From assembly GCA_008508345.1 (NCBI GenBank), contig QNGE01003238.1, positions 25,613 through 89,612 on the forward strand: a stretch of DNA of 64,000 bases, given 5' to 3'. Made by a program: the position numbers and the translations under genes. The stretch is from Paragonimus westermani (Eukaryota > Platyhelminthes > Trematoda > Plagiorchiida > Troglotrematidae). Of the stretch, positions 37,881 through 47,713 are shown piece after piece. How positions within the stretch are numbered: position 1 is the stretch's first letter; each line of letters starts with the position of its first letter. The notes beneath the pieces are model-generated. The model was not told where the DNA came from and did no database searches. It saw nothing but the letters and a program-made list of their open reading frames with translations.

Positions 37881-38260
37881 AACGGTGTAGGCAGGGATTG
37901 TTCCCATTTGGGATCGTTAATAGAAGCTCTGAGACTGGCTAACCAAAACTTGGCAAGCGCACAAGAAGTCTCCAGGGAGCAGTCAACTGCGAGTTTACCG
38001 GGTAGAGGTTTGGTGTTTGAACTTGGTACGAAGGTTAAATACAGAGACCAGTGGGGCTGGAGACAACAGGACCCGGATCCAGGAAGTTGCTGGCAAGGTG
38101 AGTGGGACCGTATGTGGTGGTGGAATTTCGCGGACCAGTGTATCCGATTAAGAATGGGAAAACTTAACATCGAGTGCACGGGGGCCAGTGATGTGACACT
38201 CCGATCAGAAGAGAATGCACACCAAGTGTGTCAGCAGCACCAAGGCCGGCACGCAGATCA
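37881..38260 (+). pseudogene. LTR-retrotransposon integrase C-terminus relic
   Basis: One frame reads EALRLANQNLASAQEVSREQ and then LGTKVKYRDQW, like the region before and at the start of the C-terminal domain of Gypsy-type integrases (helical segment, then a 'GDKVW'-like strand). In the next frame GPYVVVEFRGPVYPIKNGK follows, like the 'W-GPY-V' strands of that domain. At least one frameshift and one stop interrupt it. Integrase inserts the cDNA of the element into the genome. The candidate LTR at 38375 lies downstream, as expected. Moderate confidence: the match is by pattern, not by alignment search. Confidence 0.45.
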
Positions 38261-38374
38261 TTGAGAGAACGAAGAGAACCTGAGCAGCTGTAGTTGCAGC
38301 TGGAACAGTCTTTGCGGGAGGAGGAGTGCAGTGAGGACGAGCGATCACACTATATTAGTCACACCACTACTATT

Positions 38375-38641
38375 CTGTAGTGGGGCAAGAGGATGGATTT
38401 CCACATCGAAATGGCCGCGGGAAAAATACGAGAAGGAACACCGAAGTGTAGCATCACGTGAAATGGGTCTTGCTACATAAAGGAACTGAGCATTGGCGTC
38501 GGTGGCGACCGTGACGTTCCGAGGCCAGTGTTGTAAGCAGATGAGTGTTTTGTTTGTGGTCCTGTTGAAACGCATAACCCATGAATTGGTTTTCCGAATA
38601 AATAACCCTTGTACCATCCGCGTTCTTGGCTCACAACACTG
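38375..38641 (+). repeat. Candidate 3' LTR
   Basis: Begins TGTAGTGG and ends CACAACA, so it has the TG...CA ends of an LTR. It has a purine-rich tract (GGGAGGAGGAG, about 38315-38330) upstream and an AATAAA near 38598. It follows an integrase-like relic at the right distance. No second LTR copy was found in the window, so the boundaries are tentative. Confidence 0.3.
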
Positions 38642-40108
38642 CCTTTAAATCTTTACCCCCATCACAGTTATGGTTAACTATTGAATAATTCCTCAGTTTT
38701 TCCTCGCACGATAGCACGGCGTGAGGTTATAGGCCAATGCAACACGTGCAACACAGGATATCTCAAGAAAAATCCGATGGCTGTATGTCTACGATGGGCT
38801 GAACGAGTTATTGTCTCAGTAAACGATTGAAGACATATCAGGTTGAGTGCTAAGCCACTGGTGTGTTATCGGTGAACATGTCAGATAATCTTACGGCTAA
38901 AATTCTCATGATGTCTGGAATTACATGATGGTGGTGAACATAGTTCTACCGCAACATGCAGAATGTTGGGCGTCAGGTTGGAAATGAGCAAAGAAGAATG
39001 GTCTCCAGTAGAGATGATTCCACTGGAGTCAGTCATGTGTATTTAGGTATATGTAGCTCCGCTACAGTACACAGTGCGGTATTATTGAACAACGAAACTT
39101 GTATACTACGAAACGTGCCATTTTCACCCTGATAGCATAAATTAATCCTTAGAGTCTGATCTACCTTGCCAGCACATTTAAGAATATATTACCTTAAACA
39201 GAAAGCGTCATCTAGTGATGCAAACTGTTTCTTCAGTCAAAACGTTTCTTCAATTGGCAATAGTTGACCCCTTGGAATTTGGCTAGTGTGAGGGCAAAAA
39301 ACTAAGAGATGCAACTTTAACTTGTGAAACTGAAACTAGACGAACGTTTAAGATTGATAATTGGGCTCAGTTATATAGTTTCTAGTAAAGGAAGCCATAG
39401 GCTCTGTAAAATTTAGTGTCTTCACTAGTCCTAAATTGAAGCCTGTTGTGACGAGCACACAACTGTCATATATTAAGCAGTGAACACACCAAACATTGCC
39501 AAAATGTACAGGTGGTTTAAACCGAAATATAAAAAGGTAGAAACCAATTGGGTGACATTACAACATTCAGTATTCACTGCCATTTAGTCCCTGAAGATTT
39601 GGACAGCAATGAAACCACGATCACTCTAACTGAGAATCGTTCGACCAACGCAAAAGCATAATCGAGGTTTATGATTAGGTCAAGTATGACAGCATGAGGA
39701 AGTGAACTGTAGTCCGTGGAAGGCCGTTCAATTAGTGGTTGTTTTAAAAAGGTCGAATAAACCGGCCAAGCGTGAGGTGGTTTCCTCATTTATTCCGGCC
39801 GAAGGGTTGATCGCTCATACTGCAACTGGATCCCTGGAGTCAAGTGGACAAGACAAAGTACACAGCCTACAACGACATATTAATGTTGGTTGCACATTCG
39901 AAATTGCAAGATGAAGCGAATTTGGTGAGAGTTGACTTGTCTTGGTTCAAAAGGTAAACTTATCAACCAATAGACTTTAGAGTGGGTTCTCACCTCCGGT
40001 GTACAGCAACAATGAGACTGTGAAAAATATATGCACGGAATGTATACTAACAGGTTTGATTAATTGATCGTCCTCCCTAGGGTAATTGGGTATCATAATG
40101 TGAAGTCC
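38642..40108. other. No gene seen
   Basis: No recognisable coding or repeat content; the frames are short. Confidence 0.4.
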
Positions 40109-40385
40109 AAACCACCAAGCGTGTACGGATTAAATTTGAATTGTGCAACAGAACGTTTTGCTATATTGTTGGCGATGTTTTGGTTGTCATTTGTGTTAGT
40201 TGTGTGCATGACTTACTGAACATTTGGCCGATGCTTGTTTGTGTTGTTTCCTTATACAGAACTGTAGTTGGAACGCATGCTTCGGAAGAACGCTGTCATG
40301 GGTGTCTCCACGTTGTCTCACAGTTGACCCACAAGTTTTGAGGATATGAGAGTAGAAACCGCCGGCTTGCATGTTACAGTATGCA
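40109..40385 (+). repeat. Interspersed repeat A
   Basis: Aligns over nearly its whole length with 58698-58977, at clearly lower identity than the other repeat pairs. Both share blocks such as TGTTTTGGTTGT/CGTTTTGGTTCG, GCATG-CTTACTGA and AGAACGCTGTC. The 58.7 kb copy has a B-box-like GTTCGAACCC followed 23 nt later by CTGGTGA...GAAG, which recalls the head-then-hammerhead layout of the SINEs above. That resemblance is weak in this copy. Confidence 0.7.
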
Positions 40386-40495
40386 AGCTCTAATGGGATT
40401 GGAGTGGAGAGGTTTCCTAAACGAAGAGAGTTCAGACAGCTAGGGTTTGTGCTTAAGTGGTTACAGATAGATTTCTGGTCGATCGGCGCCAATCA

Positions 40496-40595
40496 ATCAA
40501 CTAAATGTGAAGCTTCTAAGCTCCTGGCGTTGCTTCGTAGCTCACCTGGTACAACGTTTACCGCGTTGGAGCATGCTGTAGATAGTGTTGTTTCT
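40496..40595 (+). repeat. tRNA-derived SINE, copy 3 (truncated)
   Basis: Matches 29140-29215: the 5' extension CTAAATGTGAAG, the GGCGTTGCTTCG block, A box TAGCTCACCTGG (40538-40549), and CGCGTTGGAGCATGCTGTAG. It stops before the B box, so it is 3'-truncated and probably not transcribed. Confidence 0.75.
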
Positions 40596-42174
40596 CTATA
40601 AAAAGGTGCCGTTTTCTTAATAAATTGTTTTCTGGTTTTTTCTATTCAGTGGCCCACCGTACGGTACTTGCCGGGTTTGGTCCGAATTTACCATTGTGGT
40701 ACTTCATTCCGCGGATTGCGTTCATGTGACGCAACGAAACTGTTTCCGACATTCCAATGGGTTACTTGTCGATCGGAGATGATTATCTGTTTCGTATTTT
40801 ACGTTGAACACCTCCGTTGTTGACAGAGAATGATGGTGAATTTCTGGTACCAGTGCATGTGAGCGATGAACAATGGTCTGTCCGTTCGTCGTAGTCTCAT
40901 GTGGCATACCTAAACATGAAAATAAATGTATCCGCTATAGTGTGCTGTTGCCTAATCCCACGCAGGACAGTCGAACTAAACTTCAGAGAGGAATTATACA
41001 TCGAAGTTACATCTTCACCGAAAATTGTCGGGGTCGACCTGATAACATCGAAGTGTAAAAATTCACAACCCGATTCGGATCGCAAGTCATGTTCCAACAT
41101 CAATGAGCTAAAATAAGAGTAGAATGACAGAAGCTGATTACTTATGATTTATTCAGTTACCTACATCGATACAGCAACCTCGTTGCCACTGGTGGACAAA
41201 TTGTTGCTCCGCTGGTAACAGCAGCGAATAGGATAAATTATAGGGGAACTTCTCGCTTTGCGCGCACATAAGTGTTTATGAATTGTCCAAGGTGACCCCA
41301 TTTTTTCCAGAATGATGTACAATATAGGAACTGTTCTGTTTGCTGCAGTAATAGCTGAGCTACTTGCCCGTTTGCGCGATAGACCAATTTCCAAGTGCGT
41401 GATATAATTATGAGTTCCTTCGTTTTTCCATAACAACTTCGCATCCTATGGTCTACATAGCCTCGATGCAAACGGAACGCAGAGCTCAAGCGAACCATCT
41501 CACCTCACGAATCAGTGTGCATCAACCAAATGAGGTGCATTCTTGTGTCTGAGAGATCAACATGTTAGGTCTCACTACCTGGACTTCCACTCCTACCTAC
41601 GCTTCGTCCTTGGTACCCCGCCTGTTTAAATAAGGAGTGAGTTTAATGTGGCATGAAACCACAACAGTTGTCATCTATAGACCATCATTTCGTAAAATTT
41701 TTGAGCCTGCTCCCTGACTAACCTCAGCTACCTGGTGTCAACATTCTTCCAACGTACTAAGTGTGACGAATTACACCTCGCTCGACCAGCATCACATGAA
41801 CACTGGCATCAAAAAGTGCAGTTTAAAACATTGGCTATTATGGTGGCTACTTGTGAGTTCGAACGTGAGTGGGCGAATGTGCTTGTACAGTAATATTGAA
41901 TTATCAACGGCAAGCTGAAAGTCATTCGGACACAATCTCAGTAACTAATATTAAGCAGTTTGAAAATTCCATTACAACACTCATTTGTCACACTCTTGCA
42001 AACTTTACGTCCTTAAATCTTCTCCAAGTAGTGAGAGCGACCACTTTTTGACAAATGTATATGGTGAACATCAATAATATAACAGCTTTTACTACATATA
42101 TAAGAGAGGCAAAACAGTGGATATATACCAGACGTTGTCTTGATAATGAAACGGTGTGATACGATGAAATTTGA
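40596..42174. other. No gene seen
   Basis: Overlapping short frames on both strands (for example near 41.2-41.5 kb) without recognised motifs. Confidence 0.4.
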
Positions 42175-42670
42175 TTATTGGATGAATCGTCCAAGTGGTA
42201 CGGTGTGTTCTTTTTCTTCGACGGAATGGACTTCCTTCTTTGTTGGCAGAACAGTTAAAATGACTGAGTTGTACGTCCACTGAGGCCTCATACACAACCA
42301 CTTGCCTTTGTGCGGAATTAACGTTTGGCCACCAAGCAAAATTATGTCAGCCTCCAACTGTTTGATCACTTTGAAAAGCGTCGATTTCGGTTTTCTGGTT
42401 ATGCACAGATAAGAACGTGTTTGGATGTTGTATTCGTGCTCGGTGTATTACCTCGTGAAACAACCTGATATAGTTGTTCAACGACACCACTGATATTCGC
42501 GATTTCCGCGTCAGATAGGCAGGAAGCCGTAATGCATCTTGAGTGCCAACAGGCTCGAACATATGGAGAAACAGCAGGCAGTCTAGAGGACGCTGCATTT
42601 CAGTTAGGTACCAGTCGAAGACATTTAGCCAGTCTTGATTATCATCGGCCGGTATCAGGATTGTGCGCAT
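42175..42670 (-). pseudogene. Universal stress protein (USP)-like remnant
   Basis: The frame from 42670 starts MRTILIPADDNQDWLNVFDWY, then CLLFLHMFEP. This is the first strand and helix of a USP domain (xxILxPVDxSExSxxAxxWY...LxLLHVxEP). A frameshift near 42385 moves the reading to a second frame with VIKQLEADIILLGGQT, which fits the late USP strand 'ADLIVMGSRG'. The glycine-rich ATP-binding motif GxxGx9G(S/T) is not visible, and the total length fits a single USP domain. USPs are common small cytosolic proteins in flukes. A degraded copy is the best reading. An exon whose boundary lies at the frame change is possible, but I see no matching splice pair. Confidence 0.5.
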
Positions 42671-45070
42671 TATCAGCAGTGTTGACTCGGTGATGAGGTT
42701 ATTCTGTGTACTACAAAATCTGGTTGGTGCACTGTAGCAGTGAGCCTATTTATAGAAAAGCACAAAACTTATCAATGATTTGACTAGACGGCTGAAAATA
42801 GCCGCTGATTTAGTTGGTCACTTTAATGTCGAAACCTCTGTAGGCGTCAGCCTCAAGAGGTGTCTTGTGTTGATTGGATCATAAAGTAGGATGAACGTCC
42901 CAGTATGCTTCTGCACGACTGTTCAACTAACAGTTCGCGTCAATTGACGGTAAAATAATGGTGTGCTCGGTATGACAAAATTGTGCGTGTCTTGCAACCT
43001 AGATGAATAGGTAGAACGCTTAGACTGAGTTCATTAGTTCTAAAAATGGAAGCTTATGTGAATAACCTGTCACGTTGCTTCCTAAGAATTAGCACACACC
43101 AATCGAGCGTGAAGCAACTGTGTATGTTGAACGCAGTTGCATTAGGTGCATGGGCCGCATAACACTGTGTTGATATGAACGTATTCCTTCACTATTTTGT
43201 ACTTGTCCGAAAGCGGCGGTTCAAGTCTTTTCATTCCATCTAACTTGTGATCGGTTTACAGATCGTTCGAACTACCAGACAATTCAAAAGCCGTATTGAG
43301 CTTGTTTTAAGCGGATCCGGATATCCGTCGTTGAAAAAGCAAGGAATGTATTTTGAATGCATTGCCGGCTAGGTGGCGGATAAAGCTTCTGTTTTGTGAC
43401 TGAACCAGTCGAAATAGGAAATGATTCAGATTTTAGCTGTTTGATGCAAGTTTTTTCCCCCAGCTCTTTAGTGCTTAGATTTCTGCGAAATGTTTAAAGA
43501 TAAGAGACCGATGTGTTATATGGTGGTCGTGGGTGTTTTAAAACAGACATTTTCCTGCAACAAAGTGTACTCTGAAGACCATTCTACACAGCATTTTACG
43601 TTTGGCTGAAGTGATCTAACGTTGATTGTCTCTCGTTCGGCGTAGTTCTCAATACTTAAGTTAGTTTGCAGGTTTACATATAAAAATCGATCATCAGATG
43701 AATGGGCAATTTGTGGTTCGGGGGCTCTGGAGTCTACTTTCCTCCAGTAAATACAGTTCGTTCCGCAACCATTACCCTTTGGGTAACCGAACATAAGTCG
43801 CTCAGAGTGATTTGGATTTTATAAAGGAAGACATTGTTGTGTTCATACGCAAACGTAGTAAATCACTTTTCGTGTGGTCTGTTTACACTGTTTCTACCAC
43901 TTCCTACTGAGTTTATCACGTGGTCATCCATTTTTGTTGTCTGTCCTTTTGACCGATCAGTGGAACAAATCCTATTGGAGCTCATAACGGTATTTCTCAT
44001 CAAAGTAAGTAGTCTAATCTTGTTGAATATCGGTGGATCGTTGCATATTTTTGACAAACCATTAATGTACAAGGTGATTCGTGTTACGGTACATCTATTG
44101 ACGTACACGTAAGCAAATCTACTTATGACAACTTGCACTCCCTCATCGTTCTGTTTTCCTCTCAGCTTGAGAGCACCCATTAGCTACGTTTTTCCGATTG
44201 TGAAGCGGCCGACTCTAAGTCTCACTAGTTTTCAACTCTCACCTGAGGAAACAGCTTCAGTTATCTCCTTCGAGTAGCTGGGCCTAACTCGACGCACTTT
44301 TGGACAAATTCACAGTTATGTGTATCGTTTGAAATTGGCCTTGCAGTCTACCGCAAAGTCCCTGAAAAATACTTATATGGTATTTTACATGTACTATCGC
44401 GTGTAGATCGTAGATAAGCAAGCGTTACGATCATGTAGTTGTCTCACACCAAATGAGTTATGTGATCCAAAGGGACAACCGATCGTCACTCACGTTAGAA
44501 AACATCTTAAAGTCCACTTATTACCCGAGACTACCGGACCGAGCCAAAGTTTTCACCGTACTGAACACAAACTGAGAGTAATTTCGTTTTAGGGTGTACG
44601 TCGTGTAAATCACTGGTATGCGTCCACACTTGTTCTAACCAGGCTGGCCATTTGATAATTTTCATATCTTTTCCGGCTTGTCACAGTGCTTGTTGAGGAG
44701 CAGCATTAATTGCACACTCAAGTTCAATATGGAGGTTGTACAGTTTCATAATTAACTGGTATACTTGATGCGTTTCTGTATAAGCTAAAGAGCATATATC
44801 CTCTGTTATAGACCATCTAAGTTTATCCCGCTAAACATCCCACTATTTTTGCTAACATGTGGTTTCAAATGCCCTTCCAGTCTGATAAAACTGGTAGTGA
44901 AGTGAACAAACTTGAAGCGTGCAGGTGGAACGTTTTTATGAAGTTAGCCATTTTTGTGGGTTGCCCACAAAAAAGCAGTCGCCTCGGGGATTACACGAGT
45001 GGCTTTCCTTTATCACTTGTGTCCTATAAGATTTACACGGTTTCGTAAAAAGCGACCGTCGAAATGATGT
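42671..45070. other. No gene seen
   Basis: A 92-codon minus-strand frame (43516-43794) has ordinary composition but no family motif. The upstream part of the outer PLE may begin before 45071 but is too eroded to read. Confidence 0.4.
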
Positions 45071-45298
45071 GATATTAAAGCTCTCACTTGTAATTGTGGA
45101 GTCAAACACATCGCCCGAACAACAAGAACGCTTGTGACAAATGTCTCGGAGCACGCTTCCAAATGGCCAGCGAACAACAAAACTGGCGGTGCAAAATCTT
45201 ATTTCACACGACATTTGGAAGAAATGGGACATGCGATTCAAGTGGAGAAGACTTTTTACGTGTTGTGTCGCTCAATCAGTAAACAGAGTTTACCATTT

Positions 45299-45616
45299 GG
45301 TATTGATATGTTCGCCGAGCCTGGCATTTAGGTTGCAAACGTTTCATCACCAAGCGAGGTGACATCATCAGTGCGTGAGTGTTTCAGCGTATAGTTTTGA
45401 ACGTGGCGTTTGGTGAAGTTGGATCGATGCCTGCCGTTATATAGCAGAGTGGGTTGACCTACTGGTCTGAATTCTGGTTGGTCGCTTTCTGTCGTGTTTG
45501 GCCTGACCCATCACTGGTTGATTTTGTTGCAATTGAGCTTTGACCTGATGTCCGATTGGTTGTTCCCTGGAGTCCTTAGGTTGGAGTCTGATTGGCTGCT
45601 CTCTGTCGTTTGGGCT
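45299..45616 (-). repeat. Left arm (3' pseudo-LTR) of inserted PLE
   Basis: 318 bases, inverted copy of 47250-47566. By eye only two mismatches were seen (near 45321 and 45571). On the ORF strand it follows the stop codon and carries a TATATAACGG block and a hammerhead-like core: CTGATGA (45365-45371) and GAAA (45342-45345). The core spacer contains TCACC/GGTGA. It is the sense-oriented terminal repeat. Confidence 0.85.
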
Positions 45617-45631
45617 TACCGGTATTTGGGC

Positions 45632-47250
45632 TTAATGACGTTTACGTGTTCCCAAATCCTCGATCTGCATTGGTTCATAGATTTTGTCTAGTTCGATGAG
45701 TTTGTTTATTGAACCGATTGATGAGTACCAAGCTTCGAGAAATTCTTTTGCATGTTTGGTATTTGCCTGAGTAAGGATTTCTGCGGTGTTCAAGTTGAAG
45801 GCGTGTCCAGTTTCATCCTCGTGGGCGGAGGTAGTGGAAAACTGATCGTGCCTCTTGATGGCCAGTTCGTGTTCATGTATTCGCGTTGATAATTTCCGTC
45901 CGGTTTGGCCGACGTAGTGTTGTCTACAGTCATTGCATTGGATTTTGTAAATGACGTTTCTTCTGTCGGCGGGTTTGGATTGTTCTTTTGGTTTTGATAG
46001 TATCCTTCGTAATTTTGCTGTTGGCTTGTGCGCTAGGGTGATGCCGTGTGTTCTCAGTAGTCTTGCGGGCATTTCTGATACGGTTTTGATGTATGGTAGT
46101 GCAATTCGTTCTGTTGGTGGCTCAGCAGTGTTGGACTCTCTGTTTTTGTAACAACCTCCGTCTGATGAAACTTCGTGGGTATCCGTTACGAAGAAATACT
46201 CAGTATAGGTAGTTTTCTTCCTTCCTCCGGAACTCTGCGGTGCTGCAATGTGTTTCAGCCCGTTTGAACAGAGTTCGAATGCAGCTCCTTTCGTGGCAGA
46301 CTGGGTGGTTGCTGTGAAAAGTGAGGAGTTGGTCTGTGTGTGTTTCTGTCCGATAAACTGAGTTCTCCAGTGTTCCATCATGTGTGCGGTTGATTAGTAC
46401 ATCTAGGAACGGTAGTTGGTTGTTGGTTTCCATCTCCATCGTGAATTTAATATCGTTGAAAATGTTGTTTAGCAGTCTGTATGTGTCTTCAATCCCTGAT
46501 CGTTTAAGGATTACGAATGTATCGTCAACATATCGTACCAAGAGTTTCGGTTTGATTGTTGGTAGCGCGATATTCTCTAATCCCTGCATGACCACCTCTG
46601 CGATAAATCCGGATATGGGCGAACCCATTGGAGTTCCTTTGAATTGTTCGTAGATTTGGCCACTGAATTTGAAGTACGTCGACAAACATAGCTCTATGAG
46701 GTTGCATATGCTCTCCAGTTTCAACTATTCATTCTGTCGGGGATTTTCTTCTAACAGCTTTCGCAGTGTCTCTTTGGCTAGGGTGAGGTCAATGGACGTG
46801 AAGAGTGCTGTGACATCAAACGAAATCATTGATTCGTCTTCTTCTATCCCCACGTGTTTTAGTTTGTTCAAGAATTGTACAGGATTGCTGATGGAATGTT
46901 CTGATCCGTCGATGAGATATCGTAGCCGTTTGAATAGGTCTTTGACCAAATTGTAGGTTGGTGTGCCCGGTAGAGATACAATTGGTCGTAGTGGGACACC
47001 ATCTTTGTGTATTTTGGTAGTCCGTATAATTGAGCAGAGGTTGCATCTTTCGGCTGCATTTTCCAGCGCTCCTGTTTGCTTATCTCATGCGTAGCCTCTA
47101 GCTTTTTTAGTGTGCTGTTGATTTTGTTGGTCAGTTTTTTGGTGAGATCAGCATTGAGTAGGCGGTAGGTAGTTGTGTCGTTGAGCAGTTGTTCTGCTTT
47201 CTTCACGTAGTCTATCTTGTCCATGATAACTGTCATCCGTCCCTTATCAG
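45632..47250 (-). pseudogene. PLE reverse transcriptase-GIY-YIG polyprotein, disrupted
   Basis: Order on the minus strand: finger region DKGRMTVIMDK...QLYGLPK; thumb-proximal IHKDGVPLRPIVSLPG; palm with MISFDVTALFTSID, GTPMGSPIS and the catalytic LLVRYVDDTFVI (YVDD at 46521-46532); NNQLPFLDVLI; then the endonuclease VIYKIQCNDCRQHYVGQTGRKLSTRIHEHELA ending at 45632. This is the standard PLE domain order. Lesions: a frameshift at about 47011-47016, an in-frame TAG at 46725-46727, a TGA at 46200-46202, and another frameshift between about 46130 and 46200. The N-terminal region is absent. RT would copy the element RNA and the nuclease would nick the target; neither can be made intact from this copy. 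Confidence 0.9.
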
Positions 47251-47566
47251 CCCAAACGACAGAGAGCAGCCAATCAGACTCCAGCCTAAGGACTCCAGGG
47301 AACAACCAATCGGACATCAGGTCAAAGCTCAATTGCAACAAAATCAACCAGTGATGGGTCAGGCCAAACACGACAGAAAGCGACCAACCAGAATTCAGAC
47401 CAGTAGGTCAACCCACTCTGCTATATAACGGCAGGCATCGATCCAACTTCACCAAACGCCACGTTCAAAACTATACGCTGAAACACTCACGCACTGATGA
47501 TGTCACCTCGCTTGGTGATGAAACGTTTGCAACCTAAATGCCAAGCTCGGCGAACATATCAATACC
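47250..47566 (+). repeat. Right arm (inverted pseudo-LTR) of inserted PLE
   Basis: Inverted partner of 45299-45616, placed in front of the truncated ORF. The TATATAACGG block and hammerhead-like core (CTGATGA 47494-47500, GAAA 47520-47523) point away from the ORF here. The long frame reading through the arm into the ORF is an artefact of the junction. Confidence 0.85.
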
Positions 47567-47713
47567 AAAACCATCAACTCGAGCTACGAACAACATCACC
47601 ACTGTTCCCAACCGTCAGATAGTTTACCTTTTGTTGAGGCCTTTATCACCCATCGTTACAACCCCCCACTTTGTGTACCGAAACGAGTGGTAGTTAATCC
47701 ATCACTACCCTAA

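Larger units (their letters stand above)
45300..47620 (-). mobile_element. Inserted Penelope-like element with RT, endonuclease and inverted arms
   Basis: An about 2.3 kb PLE on the minus strand, inserted into the endonuclease of another PLE. It is bounded by a 13-bp target-site duplication, AGTTTACC(A/T)TTTG (45287-45299 and 47621-47633, one mismatch). Near-identical arms (45299-45616 and 47250-47566) are inverted to each other and enclose one degenerate RT-endonuclease ORF. The right arm joins the ORF directly at a DKGRM segment, so the N-terminal part of the ORF is missing. About 50 bases beyond the right arm (47567-47620) belong to the same insertion. PLEs move by target-primed reverse transcription using RT plus a GIY-YIG nuclease. 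Confidence 0.88.
45071..47713 (+). mobile_element. Outer Penelope-like element fragment, split by an insertion
   Basis: The plus-strand GIY-YIG endonuclease of one PLE is in two pieces. Codons at 45071-45299 read ALTCNCGVKHIARTTRTL...FTRHLEEMGHAIQVEKTF...SISKQSLPF. The frame resumes at 47621 with SLPFVEAFITHRYNPPLCVPKRV...NPSLP and TAA at 47711-47713. Between them sits a complete second PLE (45300-47620) on the other strand. The TCNCG, RTTRTL and NPPLC motifs match the endonuclease at 4661-5119, so both belong to related PLE lineages. No RT domain is recognisable to the left, so the outer copy was already truncated or is badly eroded. Confidence 0.8.

Noticed and set aside
37860..38264. 134-codon frame with tryptophan-rich middle
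   Set aside because: Not taken as a host gene: its first part fits an integrase relic and the fit moves to another frame, leaving the Trp-rich part as out-of-frame sequence.
43516..43794. 92-codon minus-strand frame starting MFGYPKGNGCG
   Set aside because: No recognisable domain, and its length is within what chance allows.
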